A stretch of 64,000 bases of DNA from Eonycteris spelaea (GCA_003508835.1 PUFA01000034.1:2630501-2694500), one strand, 5' to 3'. Counted from the stretch's first letter, positions 1 to 11,480 are shown. Notes: a model not told the origin generated them from the letters alone. Numbers and translations: made by a program.

Positions 1-387
1 ATCGCTTCACATGCTTTAGCAGAGCAGATTATTCTGATATTACTTCCATAATTCTACACAACCTGCTCGATGGCTACTTACTGATTTTTCGATTTTCAGC
101 ATTTTTCACAAACTTTTCACAATAGAAGAAAATTCATTTTTCTTTCCACATACACTCCCTTCCTCCGATCCGACCTACGTCACCGCTCCAGCCCCTCATC
201 CTCCCAATAAAGTTCCATCATAAACTGTCAGAATTAATTATTACGGTTACGTAAATACTGTTCTTTTCTTTCCTACATAACTTCTGTTTTCACTGGAATT
301 CATAGAACTGTCCTCTTCGAATTTGCTTGGTTTTCCTGTATACTCGGTGCATCGCTCCACCCTGAACTTTCCACCAACTGCCTAAAA

Positions 388-1152
388 TGGTGGTTCTCCA
401 AGTGTGGACCCGGGGACCCGGAGGCCCTTTCAGGGACCAACGAGGCCAAAACTACTCTCACAACAGTACTGCGGCACCATGTGCCCTTCTCCGTGTGCTG
501 ACGTTTACAGCGGCCGCCGCCTTGGCATGACGAGGCACCGGGGCGGCCGGGGCCCTCCTCACCATCTCCCACGCGCGGGGAGAAAAGCCAGTCCGCTTGA
601 GAATGTTTTTGATGAAACAGTAAAAGGTATTAACGTTATTGTCTCAACCCTTGAGTACTTGTGTTTTTCACTTACGCTGCATGCTGAAAAGTATGATGAT
701 TATCCTGAGGAAAAGCTGAACTGATGGCTTTTTTTTTTTTTTTTTTTTTTAGCCGAACAGCATTTATATTTGGAGGAACGACACGTGAACTGTGGTTATT
801 TGGCACTTCGTGGAAAACAACTGACAACGTTTATGGCCAATGATAAAATTTGAGCTTTCACAAAAATCAGAATCCTGGAACCTCGTATCTGACACATAAC
901 ACACGAGTCAGTATTTCCTAACACTTAAAGCCTTGTCTAAGATTGGCAGTGGTATTGACAAATGTGCCTTCCTGATATCATTTAATGAGATACGTCCACA
1001 TGTAGAAGATTAGCATAATAAGCCAATATTTTCTAGAGGATCTAAATTTCTAAATACATGCTGAAAATTCCTGCATGGGTAAAAGATCCATTCGAAGTGT
1101 AAAACAGACCAATCCTATTTAATGTAACTCAGTAAAAAAAAAGTCCAACTGG
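388..1152 (+). mobile_element. hAT (Charlie/ZBED-like) DNA transposon, left part
   Basis: The start at about 390 resembles the hAT terminus TGGTTCTC-AAGTGTGG, and what follows aligns with a remembered Charlie-type consensus: decayed transposase segments at about 590-720, then at 790-1130. The frame is broken by stops and a 22-T run (729-750). It stops at about 1150, where an MLT1 LTR is inserted, and continues at 1531. Subfamily not assigned. Confidence 0.7.
729..750. repeat. Poly-T run (22 T) inside the hAT element
   Basis: Uninterrupted T homopolymer at a place where the transposase sequence has a short T run, so it looks like local slippage rather than a retroposon tail. Confidence 0.95.
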
Positions 1153-1155
1153 CAC

Positions 1156-1530
1156 CGTATTCATCTGCAAGGGCCGCCATAACAACACACCGCAGACTGG
1201 GTGGGTTAAACAACAGCCATGGATTTCCGAGGCGTCTGGAGGCTGGGAGTCCAAGGTCAAGGCACTGGCCAATTCCGCTTCCGATGAGAGCTCCTCCCGG
1301 CTTGCTGACGATCACCTTCTCATGGTGTCCTCACATGGCAGGGAGAGAGAGCAAGCTCTCTGGTCTCTTCTTATAAGGATACTGATCCCATCAGATCAGC
1401 GCCCCGCCTTCATGACCTCTTTTAACCTTAATTATCTCCCGAGGCCCCACCTCTGAACACAGTCATACTGGGGTTCAGGGCTTCGACATGTGAATTCGGG
1501 GCAGGGGGAGACACAAAGCAGCCCATAGCA
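1156..1530 (-). mobile_element. ERVL-MaLR LTR (MLT1-like), inserted in the hAT element
   Basis: The plus strand reads as the reverse complement of an MLT1-type LTR: GCCGCCATAACAA, CTGGGTGGGTTAAACAACAG, GGAGGCTGGGAGTCCAAGGT, TCTTCTTATAAGGATACT and TTGGGGTTCAGGGCTTC-like segments in the expected order, ending at CAGCCCATAGCA. No internal retroviral sequence is present, so it is a solo LTR. It lies between two halves of one hAT copy, which dates it as younger than that copy. Confidence 0.75.
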
Positions 1531-2036
1531 GATATGGTTTCAGATTCTAGACTGCAACTAACTTTTAAGAGACTACTGTCAAATTCTGGTGTTGTACGAG
1601 GCTGTATGACAATGTCCACACTTATCTGAAAAAGCTATTACAACACTCCTTTCTTTTCCAACTACATATCTGTCTGAAGCCAGATTTTCTTCACATGCTT
1701 CAACCAAATGAACTTATCCCAACGGACTGAATACAGAAGCATGTATGAGAACCCAGTTTAACATCTTCTCTGAGACAGACGTGAGATTTACAAAAAAGGA
1801 AAACAAGCTTCTCTCCTGATTTTGTTTTAGAGAATATAGTTATTTTTCATGAACTATTATTCACGTTACCATGTAATGAATCAGATTTATTATTATCTTA
1901 ATTAGAATATGTAAATGTTTAAAATTGAATCCGTTTTAATTTCAAAATCCACAATAAGAAAAGCTCTTCATGGTCCTCAATAAGAGTTTAGTGTAACGGG
2001 TCCTGAGACCAAAGAGTTTTATAGCGTCTGGTCTAA
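1531..2036 (+). mobile_element. hAT (Charlie/ZBED-like) DNA transposon, right part
   Basis: Resumes exactly where the left part stopped (GATATGGTTTCAGATTCTAG). It contains a decayed hAT C-terminal dimerisation motif at about 1655-1710, reading FPTTYLSEA-FSSHAST. It ends near GGTCCTGAGACCAAAGAGTT and CTGGTCTA, resembling the hAT 3' terminal inverted repeat. Confidence 0.7.
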
Positions 2037-2191
2037 ATCATCTCTCAAGAAATTCAGCACGTGGACATCTGAACTATTTTATTCTCCCAAAGACGTCTCT
2101 CCTGGAGCCTCTGACCTGCTCCCATCTGGGTCAGCTGCCTTCTATGTCGTGTGGAGCTGGTACCGTAGCAACTTTCTTCGCCACCACCTAG

Positions 2192-2404
2192 GCCAGGTGC
2201 CAGCAAATTAAGGCCTGTGGGCCGTTTCCAGCCTACCACCTATTTTTAAGGAAAGTTTTACTGGAACACAGCCCTGATTACTCATGGACGCATCGTCTTT
2301 CCTGCTACAACGGCAAAGTCGAGTAGTTGCGAGTGAGACCGAATGGCCTATAAAGCTGAAAGTATTTACCATTTGGTCCTCTACAGGAAAAGTTTGCCAA
2401 CTCG
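2192..2404 (+). mobile_element. Non-autonomous hAT-type MER element, copy 1
   Basis: Starts with a GCCAGCAAATTAAGGCC terminus, continues through AAGTTTTACTGGAACACAGC and CTACAACGGCAAAGTCGAG, and ends with AAAAGTTTGCCAACTCGG. This matches the common mammalian element whose ends read GGTCGGCAAACTACGGCCCG. Two further copies are at 16719-16882 and 46328-46611. Confidence 0.65.
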
Positions 2405-2499
2405 GATCTAGGATTCTTTCACTTCTTTCCTGTGTTATTTGGTTTATTTGTTTCCTGAATCTCATGTCTTCCTCCTGATTTACTCCTTAATTCTGGTGA

Positions 2500-3150
2500 A
2501 ACACACTTTCTGGTAGTTTCTTGAGAAAAGTTATACGAGACGTACAGATTTTTGAGAACTTGCTTGTGTCCTTTGCTACTCTCATACTTTTTTTTGATAG
2601 CTTAGCTGGGTACAGAATTTCTGGCACAGAAATCATAGTCTTTCAGAAATTAGAACGCGTTGCTTCCCTGCTTTCTAGCTTCTAGGGTTATGACAGAAAA
2701 GTCTTAAGTTATTCTGAGTTCTGATCCTCTGTATGCGACTTCCCTCCACCTCCCTCTAGGACGTCCATAGGGTCTTTTCTGTGTCCTTGGTGTTCCAAAA
2801 TTTTCTGATATGTCTCCCCCACAGTGCTGGGTAGACCGCCCTTTCCATCGGAAAAGTCACATCCTCCAGTAACGGGGCATTTCCTTGATCTTTCTTTCCC
2901 TCCTGTTTTCTTGGCTCTCTGTTTCTGAATTATTTATTGAGCAGATAGTGGATATCGTGGACAGGTCTAAAAATTTTCTTACACTTTCTATCTCTTTCGG
3001 GGACAATTCAGCCCTATTTGGCAACCAGAAGTTCAAATCGTCTTTATTTCTTCTATGACGTTTTTAACTTCTAAGAGCTCTTTTCCCCTCCTCTGCATGT
3101 TTCTATTCTAAAGTGTCCGAATCTTGTGATACAGATGTTTTCTTTTAAGA
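2500..3150. mobile_element. Degenerate LINE (L1-type) fragment
   Basis: Contains TAGCTTAGCTGGGTACAGAATTTCTGG, TTGCTTCCCTGCTTTCTAGCTTC, GATCCTCTGTATGCGACTT and TGAATTATTTATTGA, all in the order of an old L1-type consensus I remember. Divergence is high; orientation and subfamily are not assigned. Confidence 0.4.
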
Positions 3151-4789
3151 AAATTCTCTGAAGACATAAATAAGGTTCCTTTTCCCTCTATAGTCTGTTC
3201 TGTCCTGGTTGCTTTTTTCTGTTCGTTTGCTTTGGTTTCCTACATCATGCTAGAGGCTTTGCTCTTGGTTGTCTCTTCATATGTGAAAACGAAAGGCCGA
3301 TTTTTAGTGGTGTGTGGATGGAGCTGATCGTAAGCTTTACTGTAGGGAGATACAGCTGGGCTGCTGGTTCGGAAACGCTTGAGGTTATTCTCTTTAAATC
3401 TTCTTCACTATTCGGATTCCTCAGAGAAGGATTTTCCCATTTCCTGACTCAGGGTTATAGGCTTGGCTACCAGGATCCTGGGGTTGGCTGGGAAAAGAAA
3501 GCTGGGCTCAACGTTTGGTATGCCAGCGTTCACTCAGCCTCCCCTGAGGGACCACCGCCATCAAGTGTGTTTGTCGTCCCCTGGTTCAGACATCCTTTAT
3601 GTTGTCCGGAGAATAAATTTCTGGTCTTCTTCTAAGCTGTGGGAAGGGCAATCTTTTAAAATAAACTTTCAATCAATAGTTAGTCCTCTCTTCACCCACC
3701 TCTCCCCTACTTCACAGAGTTACCAGGTTTCTGAGTTCCTTTAGGGCTCTGCTGTGTAAACTGGGTTGTTTCTTGGCTTCCTTGTCTGTTGGCCCAGGAT
3801 TTAGCTTTCCCGGGACTGCTAAGTCAGTCACCACTCATCCATCTGCTCCCCGGCTTCCAAGACTCTGTTGCCGTTGTCTCCTCTCCCATTCTCTTTGTCT
3901 TTGTGGGTTTATGTCTTTTTTTAAAAAAATCTCTTCACTGTTGCTTTAGTGAGGTTTTGGGAGGGAATGAAAGCAAATGTGGGTATTTGATCCTTCATCT
4001 TTATTTGGAACCTCTTTATAATTAAATATCTTTTTTTTTTAACTTTCATTTAATTTTAAGCATAAACATTTCCCATGTTCTTACATGGTCTTTGTAACAG
4101 CTTTAGTAATTGCATAACATTCCATTGAGTCAGCACCATAGCTTCGGATCTACCCTATTTTTGAATGTTTAGAGTTGTTTCTCTTTGGGGGAGGGGGCTC
4201 GTTTTTCCTAGAGTCGGCTTTCAGTCATTGTCTCTTTTAGTCCCTCTATTTAGGGAATGCCTCTTGACATGCTTCTCCTCTCTATTCTCACTCTGTGGTT
4301 TTAGCACCTTGAGCCTTGATTACAGCACTGCCTCGTGCCAGGTCATCCTGCACGACGATGCAGCCCCAATCTGCCTAAATGTCATCTTTCTCATGACACT
4401 TCATTAACAATTCACCTGCGGCTCCCCTGAGTTTGCCCCCCCCCCACCTACTCACACTCGCCATCCTTCCCCTGAACGTCCTCCTGTCCCCGCTGAAGCT
4501 CAGCTGCTCCTCCTGCCACTGCCAATCACACCCATCTTCACTCGCACCCAGCCTCCTGCACTGCCCCGCCCCACACGACTCTGCACAATTTCTTCCTTCA
4601 TCTGATAACGGACAAGAAACGAGTAACTTGTTTCTACTCGTGTAGGGTCAGTCTTGCCTCTTAAATGAGCTGGCACCACCCCCGCACCACCCTCATCCTC
4701 CCCCCATGGGACTCCAGCCCAGTGCCAGGCACACGGCGGGGGCTTCACAGGGCCCTGACAAATGGAGTGGGCACAAGTTAAGTCGGTAC

Positions 4790-4897
4790 CTTGCCCTCCG
4801 GAGTCAGCGTCCAGATCACAGAGAAGGTCAGTTTGTCGGTCATGGGGTTGAGGCTGCATAGCTCTTCACACAGCGGCCTGGGAAGCATGGGGACCAC
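4790..4897 (-). CDS. DIS3L2: DIS3L2 coding exon (108 bp), RNB domain
   Basis: The minus-strand acceptor is CCTCTGTTTGCAG and the donor is GTACCG. The exon is exactly 36 codons in phase 0, joining cleanly to the phase-0 end of the 116-bp exon. It encodes [20 protein letters not shown], then DKLTFSVIW and TLTPEGK. The segment [14 protein letters not shown] is the helix that follows the conserved strand in RNB enzymes and is shared, with variation, by DIS3 and RNase II. The Pro in LPRPLC differs from the Leu I remember in human. Because its length is divisible by three, skipping it would delete 36 residues without a frameshift, unlike the two upstream exons. Confidence 0.96.
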
Positions 4898-5285
4898 CTG
4901 CAAACAGAGGACAGGCCAATGAGCACCTTGCTCCAACCCACAGGAGTTTCCCATGGCTTAGAAGCAGCCCAGAGGGCAGAGTTCAGGTGAAAAGCTTGCA
5001 TCTCCAGAGCAAGCTGAAGATGGAGGCGGTGCTTTTCTCTGAAGACTCAGAAAGACCACACTATCTGACACTCTTCCGTGAGCCTCTAGAGTCAAATGGG
5101 AATGTGAACCGAAAGGAAAGGAGAATTGGTAACAGAGGGAAAAGTACATGATGGTAAGGAAAGCACCACATTTGACTATACGCTCAAACTGAAGCTCCAC
5201 ACTCAAGAATGACTTCTGCTCTTAGATATAACTATTCCGGTTGAACCATACACTTAAGAACCCACAGTCTTATGTGTAAGTCTCC

Positions 5286-5912
5286 TTTTGAGTTAATTTT
5301 TATGCGTGATGTAAGTTAGGGTCCAGTTTCATTCTTTTGTATGTGGCTGTCCCATTTTCCCAGCACCATTTATTAAGGAAACTGTTCTTTCTCCATTTGG
5401 CACCCCTGTCGAAGATCGGTTGACCATATATACCTGGGTTTATATTCAAGCTCTCTATTCTGTCCCATTTGTCTATGTGTCTGTTTTTAGGCTAATACCA
5501 TGCTGCTCTGATCATTATAGTTTGTAATATATTTGGAAATCAGACATGTAATGCCTCCAGCTTTGTTCTTTCTCAAGAATGCTTCGGCTGTCAAGATTGC
5601 AGGATCTTTTGTGGTTCCCTGTGAATTTTAGGATAGTTTTTTTCTATTTTTGTAAAAAATTCTATTGGAGTTTTAATAGGGATTACATTGAATCTGTAGA
5701 TGACTTTGGGTAGCATGGACATTTTAACAGTATTAATTTTTCCAATCCAAGAACAGGATATCTTTCCACTTATTTATGTCTTTGTTCATTTCTTTCATCA
5801 ATGCCTTAGAGTTTTCAGTGTATAGGTCTTACATCTCCTTGGTTAAATTTATTCCTAAGCATTTTACTGTTTTTGAAGCTATTATTAAGTGGGACTGCTT
5901 TCTTAATTTCTA
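5286..5912 (-). mobile_element. L1 ORF2 fragment, inverted 5' half of a twin-primed L1
   Basis: Reads as antisense L1 ORF2: CAGCACCATTTATTAAGGAA, GTTGACCATATATACCTGGG, CTATTCTGTCCCATTTGTCTATGTGTCTG, CCTCCAGCTTTGTTCTTTCT and GGGATTACATTGAATCTGTAGAT. It abuts, head to head, a sense-orientation L1 3' end starting at about 5915. The pair forms a typical 5'-inverted insertion. Confidence 0.85.
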
Positions 5913-6259
5913 CATCACTTCACATCTGTGACAATGGCTATTATCAAAAAGACCAGAGATAACAACTGTTGGCAAGGGTGTGGAGGAAAGGGAACCCTTG
6001 TACGTTATTGGCGGGAATGTAAATTGGTGCAGCTATTACGGAACACAGTATGGAGCCTGCTCAAAAATGAAAAATACAAGTACCATGTGGTCTAGCGATC
6101 CTGCTTCTAGGTGTATATTCGAAGGAAATGCAATCAGTATTTCGAAGGGATATCTGCACCTCCATGTTCGTTACAGTGTTATTCACAGTAGCCAAGACAT
6201 GGAAACAACCTAAGTGTCTGTTGACGAATGAATAGATTAAGAATTGTGAGATGCGCGCG

Positions 6260-6298
<39 letters not shown>

Positions 6299-6820
6299 GA
6301 ATATCATTCAGCCATAAAAAAGAAGGAAACCCTGTCATTTGTGACAACATGGATGAATCTGGGGGCATTATGCTAAGTCAAATAAGCTAGACAGAGAAAA
6401 AGAAATACTGTATATATCACATATATGTGGAATCTTAAAAAAAAAAAACCTATTTCATAGAACGGAGAGTAGACTGGTGGTTGCCAGGGGCCCAGGGGAG
6501 GGAAAATGGAAAGATTTAGGTCAAAGGGCACATACTTTCAGTTTTAAGATAAATTCTAAGGCTCTAACATACAGCATGGTGACTACAGTTAACAATAGGA
6601 TATTATATACGTGAAATTTGCTGAGAGTAAATCTTAAGTGTTCTCTCACCACACACACACACAAGAATTAGTCACATGAGGTGATAGATGTGTTAATTAT
6701 CTTAATCTTGACGATCAATTCCCAATGTGTACATACAGCGAATCATCACATTGTACATTGTAAATATATATAATTATATTTATCAACGATTCTTCAATAA
6801 AGCTGGGGAAAATAAAAAGA
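5913..6820 (+). mobile_element. L1 3' end (ORF2 C-terminal region plus 3' UTR)
   Basis: Starts with AATGGCTATTATCAAAAAGACC and continues through GGGAATGTAAATTGGTGCAGC, CATTCAGCCATAAAAAAGAAGG and GGATGAATCTGGGGGCATTATG, the hallmark 3' ORF2 segment. The L1 3' UTR follows (GACTGGTGGTTGCCAGGGGC, TATACATAATTATATT-like tail). It ends near an AATAAAGCTGGGGAAAATAAAAAG A-rich tail. Confidence 0.88.
6253..6296. repeat. (GC)n(AC)n microsatellite inside L1
   Basis: A GC dinucleotide tract runs into about 14 AC units. It sits where the L1 consensus has a short TGTG/CACA segment. It accounts for the Cys/Val-rich minus-strand frame here. Confidence 0.95.
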
Positions 6821-7854
6821 ACCCAGGGGCTGAGTATAAACCTGTGATGAGATTTCATCAGAGTGAAATTGCTGAATCAGTGCTTTAGTAATTGAAAATA
6901 ACACAACCGACTGAATCGCATGTTGGAACGTTAACAGACTACTCCAATGAAATCGCACCGAAAGCTTCGTAAATCTCGGTTTCCTAGGTGAACACTGTGG
7001 TCAACCAAGCACTCATCTTACAGTGTTTTAAGCCTAAATTATTTCCTCCCTTTATTGATCTTTCCATCCTATAATTAAGTGATTCAATGATATACCCTTT
7101 TTAATTTTAAAAAAAATTCTCTTCAATTTATTTTCAAATGATGACTTACAGCTATCCCAGAACGTTACCTGTTTTCCCTCAAATTCCTAAGGTGAAAGGA
7201 GCTTTCCACCTGGATCTCCCGAAGATGCTTTGATCTCTCCCTCCTACCTTTAAATCTATTCCTTCTCCCGTAGTTTTCTGGATTAACTGCATCATCATTC
7301 ACCCCACCTTCTGAGCTAAAAGCAGCATCGACAGCCAGACGCCGTGGAGTGAGGCCTCCCTGACGTGCGGTGTTACCTGCAGACAATCCTGTGCTAAGTA
7401 ACCGAGAAGGAACAGGCGAGAGAAGCATCAATGCACTGGCCGAGGGAAAGTCGTCCAGTTAAGGTTCTACGTCAGCAAAAGCAAGACCTCCCCGCGGCTT
7501 CTCATTCTGTGCGAAGCGTCCCACACCAGTAACACTTAAGAACCGCGTAGAATTACCTGGCGTTATTCTGAAGGATGCTGTACCCTTTTAACAACTGCAT
7601 AAATCTAATGACCACCTGAAAACACCCGGTGACAGCTTTTGCGCCATCTGTTCAGATGACACTATATTTTCTTTCATTTTTTAATGAGTATTAAAATGCG
7701 ATCTAGATTTTTAACATTTTCTTGCATGTAGCAAGTGTTTTACAAAACACTACAGTTTGACCTGCATAAACACATTGAACAAAATGGAAGAAGTTTCAAT
7801 ACCATACTCTCTCAAGACTGAACTGTAATGATGTCAAATAATTTCAGCCTTGGA

Positions 7855-7984
7855 TATGCTATGAACTGAACTGTGACCCCTACCAAATCCCCATGCTGAA
7901 GCCCTAACCCCCAATGTGACTGTATTTGGAGGTGGGGTCCTTAGGAGGTAATCAAGGTTAAATGAGGTCATAAGGGTGGGGCCT

Positions 7985-8036
<52 letters not shown>

Positions 8037-8324
8037 AGAAGGAGGGAGTGGGGAGAGAGAGAGGGAGGGAGGGAGAGAGAATGAGTGAGAGAGAGAGAGA
8101 GAGAGAAGAGAGAAGGAGGGAGTGGGGAGAGAGGAGGGAGGGAGGGAGAGGAGGAGGAAGGGAGGAGAGAGAATGAGTGAGTGAGAGAGAGAGAGAAGAG
8201 AGAAGGAGGGAGTGGGGAGAGAGGGAGGGAGGGAGAGGAGGAGGAAGGGAGAGAGAGAATGAGTGAGAGAGAGAGAAGAGAGAAGGAGGGAGTGGGGAGA
8301 GAGAGGGAGGGAGAGAGAGAGAAT

Positions 8325-8363
<39 letters not shown>

Positions 8364-8582
8364 AAACACACCCCTCCCTCCCTGCCCTGCTCACACACAA
8401 AAAAGGCCATGTGAGGACACAGCTGTCTCCGAGCCAGGAAGAGTCCTCGCTAGGAACCAAGTTGGCTGGTCACCTCTTCATCTGAGACTTTAGGCTACAG
8501 AACTGTGAAAGAAAAATCTGTGCTGTTTAAGCCACACGGTCATGGTCCATTGCGTGGCGGTCCAAGGTGAGCTGATTAAATT
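7855..8582 (+). mobile_element. ERVL-MaLR LTR (MLT1-like) expanded by a GA minisatellite
   Basis: Left flank: ACTGAACTGTGACCCC, ATGCTGAAGCCCTAACCCCC, TGTATTTGGAGGTGGGGTCC, ATGAGGTCATAAGGGTGGGG. Right flank: CATGTGAGGACACAGC, GAGCCAGGAAGAGTCCTCGC, CAGAACTGTGA and TGTTTAAGCCACACGGTC. These are the two halves of one MLT1-type LTR in order, separated by a 380-bp GA-rich tract that replaces its short AGAGAGC segment. Solo LTR, no internal sequence. Confidence 0.78.
7984..8362. repeat. GA-rich microsatellite/minisatellite
   Basis: A (GA)n run leads into about four higher-order units anchored by GGAGGGAGTGGGGAGAGA at 8041, 8115, 8205 and 8285 (periods 74, 90 and 80), each followed by an AGAATGAGTGAG block. 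The tract is purine-only on the plus strand except for scattered T, so it can form H-DNA. The overlapping minus-strand Ser/Leu/Pro frames are by-products. Confidence 0.93.
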
Positions 8583-8789
8583 GCATCTGTTGGGGGTGCA
8601 TTCTTGGACTCTTCTCTGGGGCGCATTATCAGATAGCTGCGCCACCCTGCAGCTTGCCGTGCAGGGCTCAATGCCCTCTTTTGCAGGCAGTGTTTGTTCT
8701 GAGTGCGCAAGGCAGTGTGAATCACAAAGCTGAGCATTGGAGAACGTAACATAATTCCTGACTTCATGTTTCAGTGTTTGTCGAAACAA

Positions 8790-9030
8790 GTCGTTGTAAC
8801 AAAATGCAGCGTGGTACCCTGGACCGGACCCTGGAACAGATAGAAAGCATTTGTGGAAAAGCTGGGGAAATCCAAATAAAGTATGGATTTGGGTTGACAG
8901 CGATGCTCCAACGTCAGCTTCTTAGTTTGGGCAAATGCGCCGCGGTGATGAAAGATGCTGACAGTGAGGGAACTGGGTGGGGGCGCCTCTGCGTTATCTT
9001 CGCAAGATAGAAGCGCTAACTGGAAAGAAA
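8790..9030 (+). mobile_element. Old L1 3'-UTR-like fragment
   Basis: Contains CCCTGGACCGGACCCTGGAA, GGAAAAGCTGGGGAAATCC, CAGCTTCTTAGTTTGGGCAAATG, GAAAGATGCTGACAG and TATCTTCGCAAGATAG, in the order of a common L1 3'-UTR consensus. Confidence 0.5.
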
Positions 9031-9224
9031 GCCGCTGTCCCCATGAGTCCACCTCCTAAGTGTTACATAGTTAAATATGGAAGAAATTTATGCTGATGAA
9101 ATACAATCTGATCTGCTCTTACATATTGGAATTTGGGGTTAAGGTGGTATTTGCAAAAAGGCTTTTCCCGTTAAAAAAATCGTCTAAAGACCACTAACCA
9201 ATAGAATGAAGTCCAGACTCAGCA

Positions 9225-9370
9225 CCAGCACAAAGCAGGAAAGAGAGCGAAGGCTTTGAAGCTAGACAGACAGGGGGTCTGATCCCAGGATCGGCCACTT
9301 CCCGCACAAGTGCGAGTTAGGCCAGTCTAGTTCTGCATCTCGGTTTTCCTCTTAGGAAACTACTCAAGAT
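9225..9370 (+). mobile_element. MIR SINE
   Basis: GGCTTTGAAGCTAGACAGAC, GATCCCAGGATCGGCCACTT, AAGTGCGAGTTAGGCCAG and GCATCTCGGTTTTCCTC follow the MIR core in order. Confidence 0.75.
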
Positions 9371-9399
9371 ACCCAACGGAAGTCAGCTCACTGGCCATC

Positions 9400-9905
9400 C
9401 CACGGTCTTCCGGGTCTTTGGTCACCTGGCTCAGTTGCCCTGCACCCCAGGGCGCCCCTCCTGCGCCCTGACCAGAGCCACTCGGGGCTGCTCACTGCTC
9501 CAGCTCTTGCTCCCTCTTTCTGGAACACCTTTCTGGATGTTTTGCATCTGGTCAACTTTGGCACATCATTTAAGGTTCAGCTCGTCACCATCTCTTAATG
9601 GCTCTCGTACAGATTTCCCCGGGGAGGGGAGTGTACTGTGTACTGTAAACTCCCCGACCCCCCAACACCCACCCCATTCTTGCAAAAACGCTCTGAGGCA
9701 GCCCTAAACCTTCGGCCACTCCACCCTCCCTGCTCTTCCGTGATTCCTCCACAGCTCTTAGCGCATTCATCCTGACTGCTTCTCTCTGTGCCTCTCCCCT
9801 CCACGAGACCATTGGCTTTTCAGGGAAGAGGACCAAGTCCAGTCCCTGTGTCTCTGTCCAGCACCTGACACACAGCAGACTCTCCTAGTCTGCAAATGAA
9901 TGAGT
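9400..9905 (+). mobile_element. LINE L2 3'-end fragment
   Basis: Contains the L2 3'-end order: TTGCTCCCTCTTTCTGGAACACC, a region matching 'gaggccttcc', then CCAAGTCCAGTCCCTGTGTC and CAGCACCTGACACACAGCAG, ending in AATGAATGAGTGA. Confidence 0.6.
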
Positions 9906-11009
9906 GACTTTGGTTCAGGAAATGAATCACCTATTTTTTTCTGTTTACTGTGTACTGCATCACACAGAACATTTTATGAAATACATAGTAGACTTTTACT
10001 TAAACATCCTTATATAAGGATTTCATAGGCAGCTAATATTTTAAATACAAAATAAACTGATTTGGATACTCTCTAAAAACTACGGGCACACACGGTGGCT
10101 GCCCAGGTTATGCATATGCTGCTTGGTATCCTGTATCTTATAAAGATGACATCATTTCAAAATTCACGCTGCAACAGTCTGATGCCAAAGGACCTAAGTG
10201 CTCAGGAAGAAACTGACCATTCACACTTTTCAGGTGCCATAATTACCTTTAAATTTTAAAGGGTATTCCTTTTAATAAACTAGATCTTGGGGCAGAATTC
10301 AGATGGAATTCAGAGAAAATGGTCTTTATGTCCACACAGTTTTGTCAACAGATGGCTATTTCTCTGTCTTCAAAGGAAAATGAAAAACCACAATCACATT
10401 TGTGGTTTGGCATGCCGTGGCCTCTCATAAATCGAGCCTGATGTCTGCCGGGGTCCCCGGCGTGTGTGTGCGCCATGACACAGGGCGCAGGCGTCAAGTG
10501 CATCGCACGGCGGGGAGCCCCACGGGAGGCGGGGCAGGAGAGACAGGTCATACAGGCCCTGTTGTTTCGGGGGGGGGACCTGCCTGGACAGGAGCAGAGC
10601 GGCCCGCACATACTCGCCGGCTCATGAGGTCTGTGCCACGGCGCACTCCAAGGCAGGGGAGATGAGAAAGGTCCCTCCAGGAGCTGAGTGACGGTTGGGT
10701 GTCGTTAGCACCGTGCGGACACTTATGCCTGTAGAGCTGTCCCAGTCGTGTCCTGCTTGCCTTCCCTAGCCTCACTACTCACTGTGGACCACGCGGGTAA
10801 CTCCCAAAGAGTTCTCAAACTCCCTCACTCAACATCGTCTCGCGATCTGTCCTGCAGTCGGCCTTTCCTGCTTTCACGGTTCACGGCTGAGCGGTCATGG
10901 AGACAGTCACTGTGCGTGCGGAGGTGATCGCTGAGCCGGTCTCGGCTCTTACCTCAGCGGGGCCAGCAGCCCCTCCACTCGCCTTCGGGCAGTTCCTTCC
11001 TCTCTGCCC

Positions 11010-11480
11010 TCCGGACTCTTCCAACACTTTATTACTCCTCTCAAACCTCCCACCCAACTGCCTTCCCCCTCGTTCTCGGCGGAAAACCTCAACTCTTCTT
11101 CGCAGGGAAAATGAGAATGTCAGCCTCAGACACCACCAAGCACCCTTCCAGCCCTTTCCTTCAGCCAGTTTCCCCTGACCCCTTCCCGGCTGCGTGCCTG
11201 CGTGCCTCCGTTCCCTGAAATCTCACGACACGGGTCCTCCTGCCCAAAGCCTTCTGTCTGGGCGTTTGGTCCTCCCCTCCCCACCAAAGCTCTCTTGAAT
11301 TAGCTACCTGGGCTGCTGGCCCATACCTTTCCTGGAGACCACAACCACAAGGCCAGTCTCTCGGTCTTAAAAACAGTTAACAACGCCCTCCTCCCCGATC
11401 CAGACCTCTGTCCCCCTGGGAGCCTCCCCTTCACTTCTCCTAGATGGTTCTCAAAATTGTTCACACTTCGTTTTCAATCT
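11010..11480 (+). mobile_element. Probable L2 ORF2-derived sequence
   Basis: C/T-rich plus-strand sequence with segments resembling L2 ORF2 (AAAACAGTTAACAACGCCCTC region). Divergence is high and the call is weak. The surrounding 10.4-12.5 kb is GC-rich with several chance frames. Confidence 0.3.

Larger units (their letters stand above)
1..4789 (-). other. DIS3L2: DIS3L2 intron after the 108-bp exon (3' part outside window)
   Basis: The intron starts at the GTACCG donor (4789-4784 on the minus strand) and runs past position 1 without another recognisable exon. It holds a split hAT element, a hAT non-autonomous copy, and degenerate LINE sequence. Positions 1-387 are AT-rich and I recognise nothing there. 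Positions 3250-4020 and 4170-4780 are pyrimidine-rich on the plus strand with no element I can name. Confidence 0.85.

Noticed and set aside
7834..8460. 208-codon minus-strand frame, Ser/Leu/Pro-rich
   Set aside because: It is the translation of the GA minisatellite; all three minus-strand frames are open there because the tract contains almost no stop-forming triplets.
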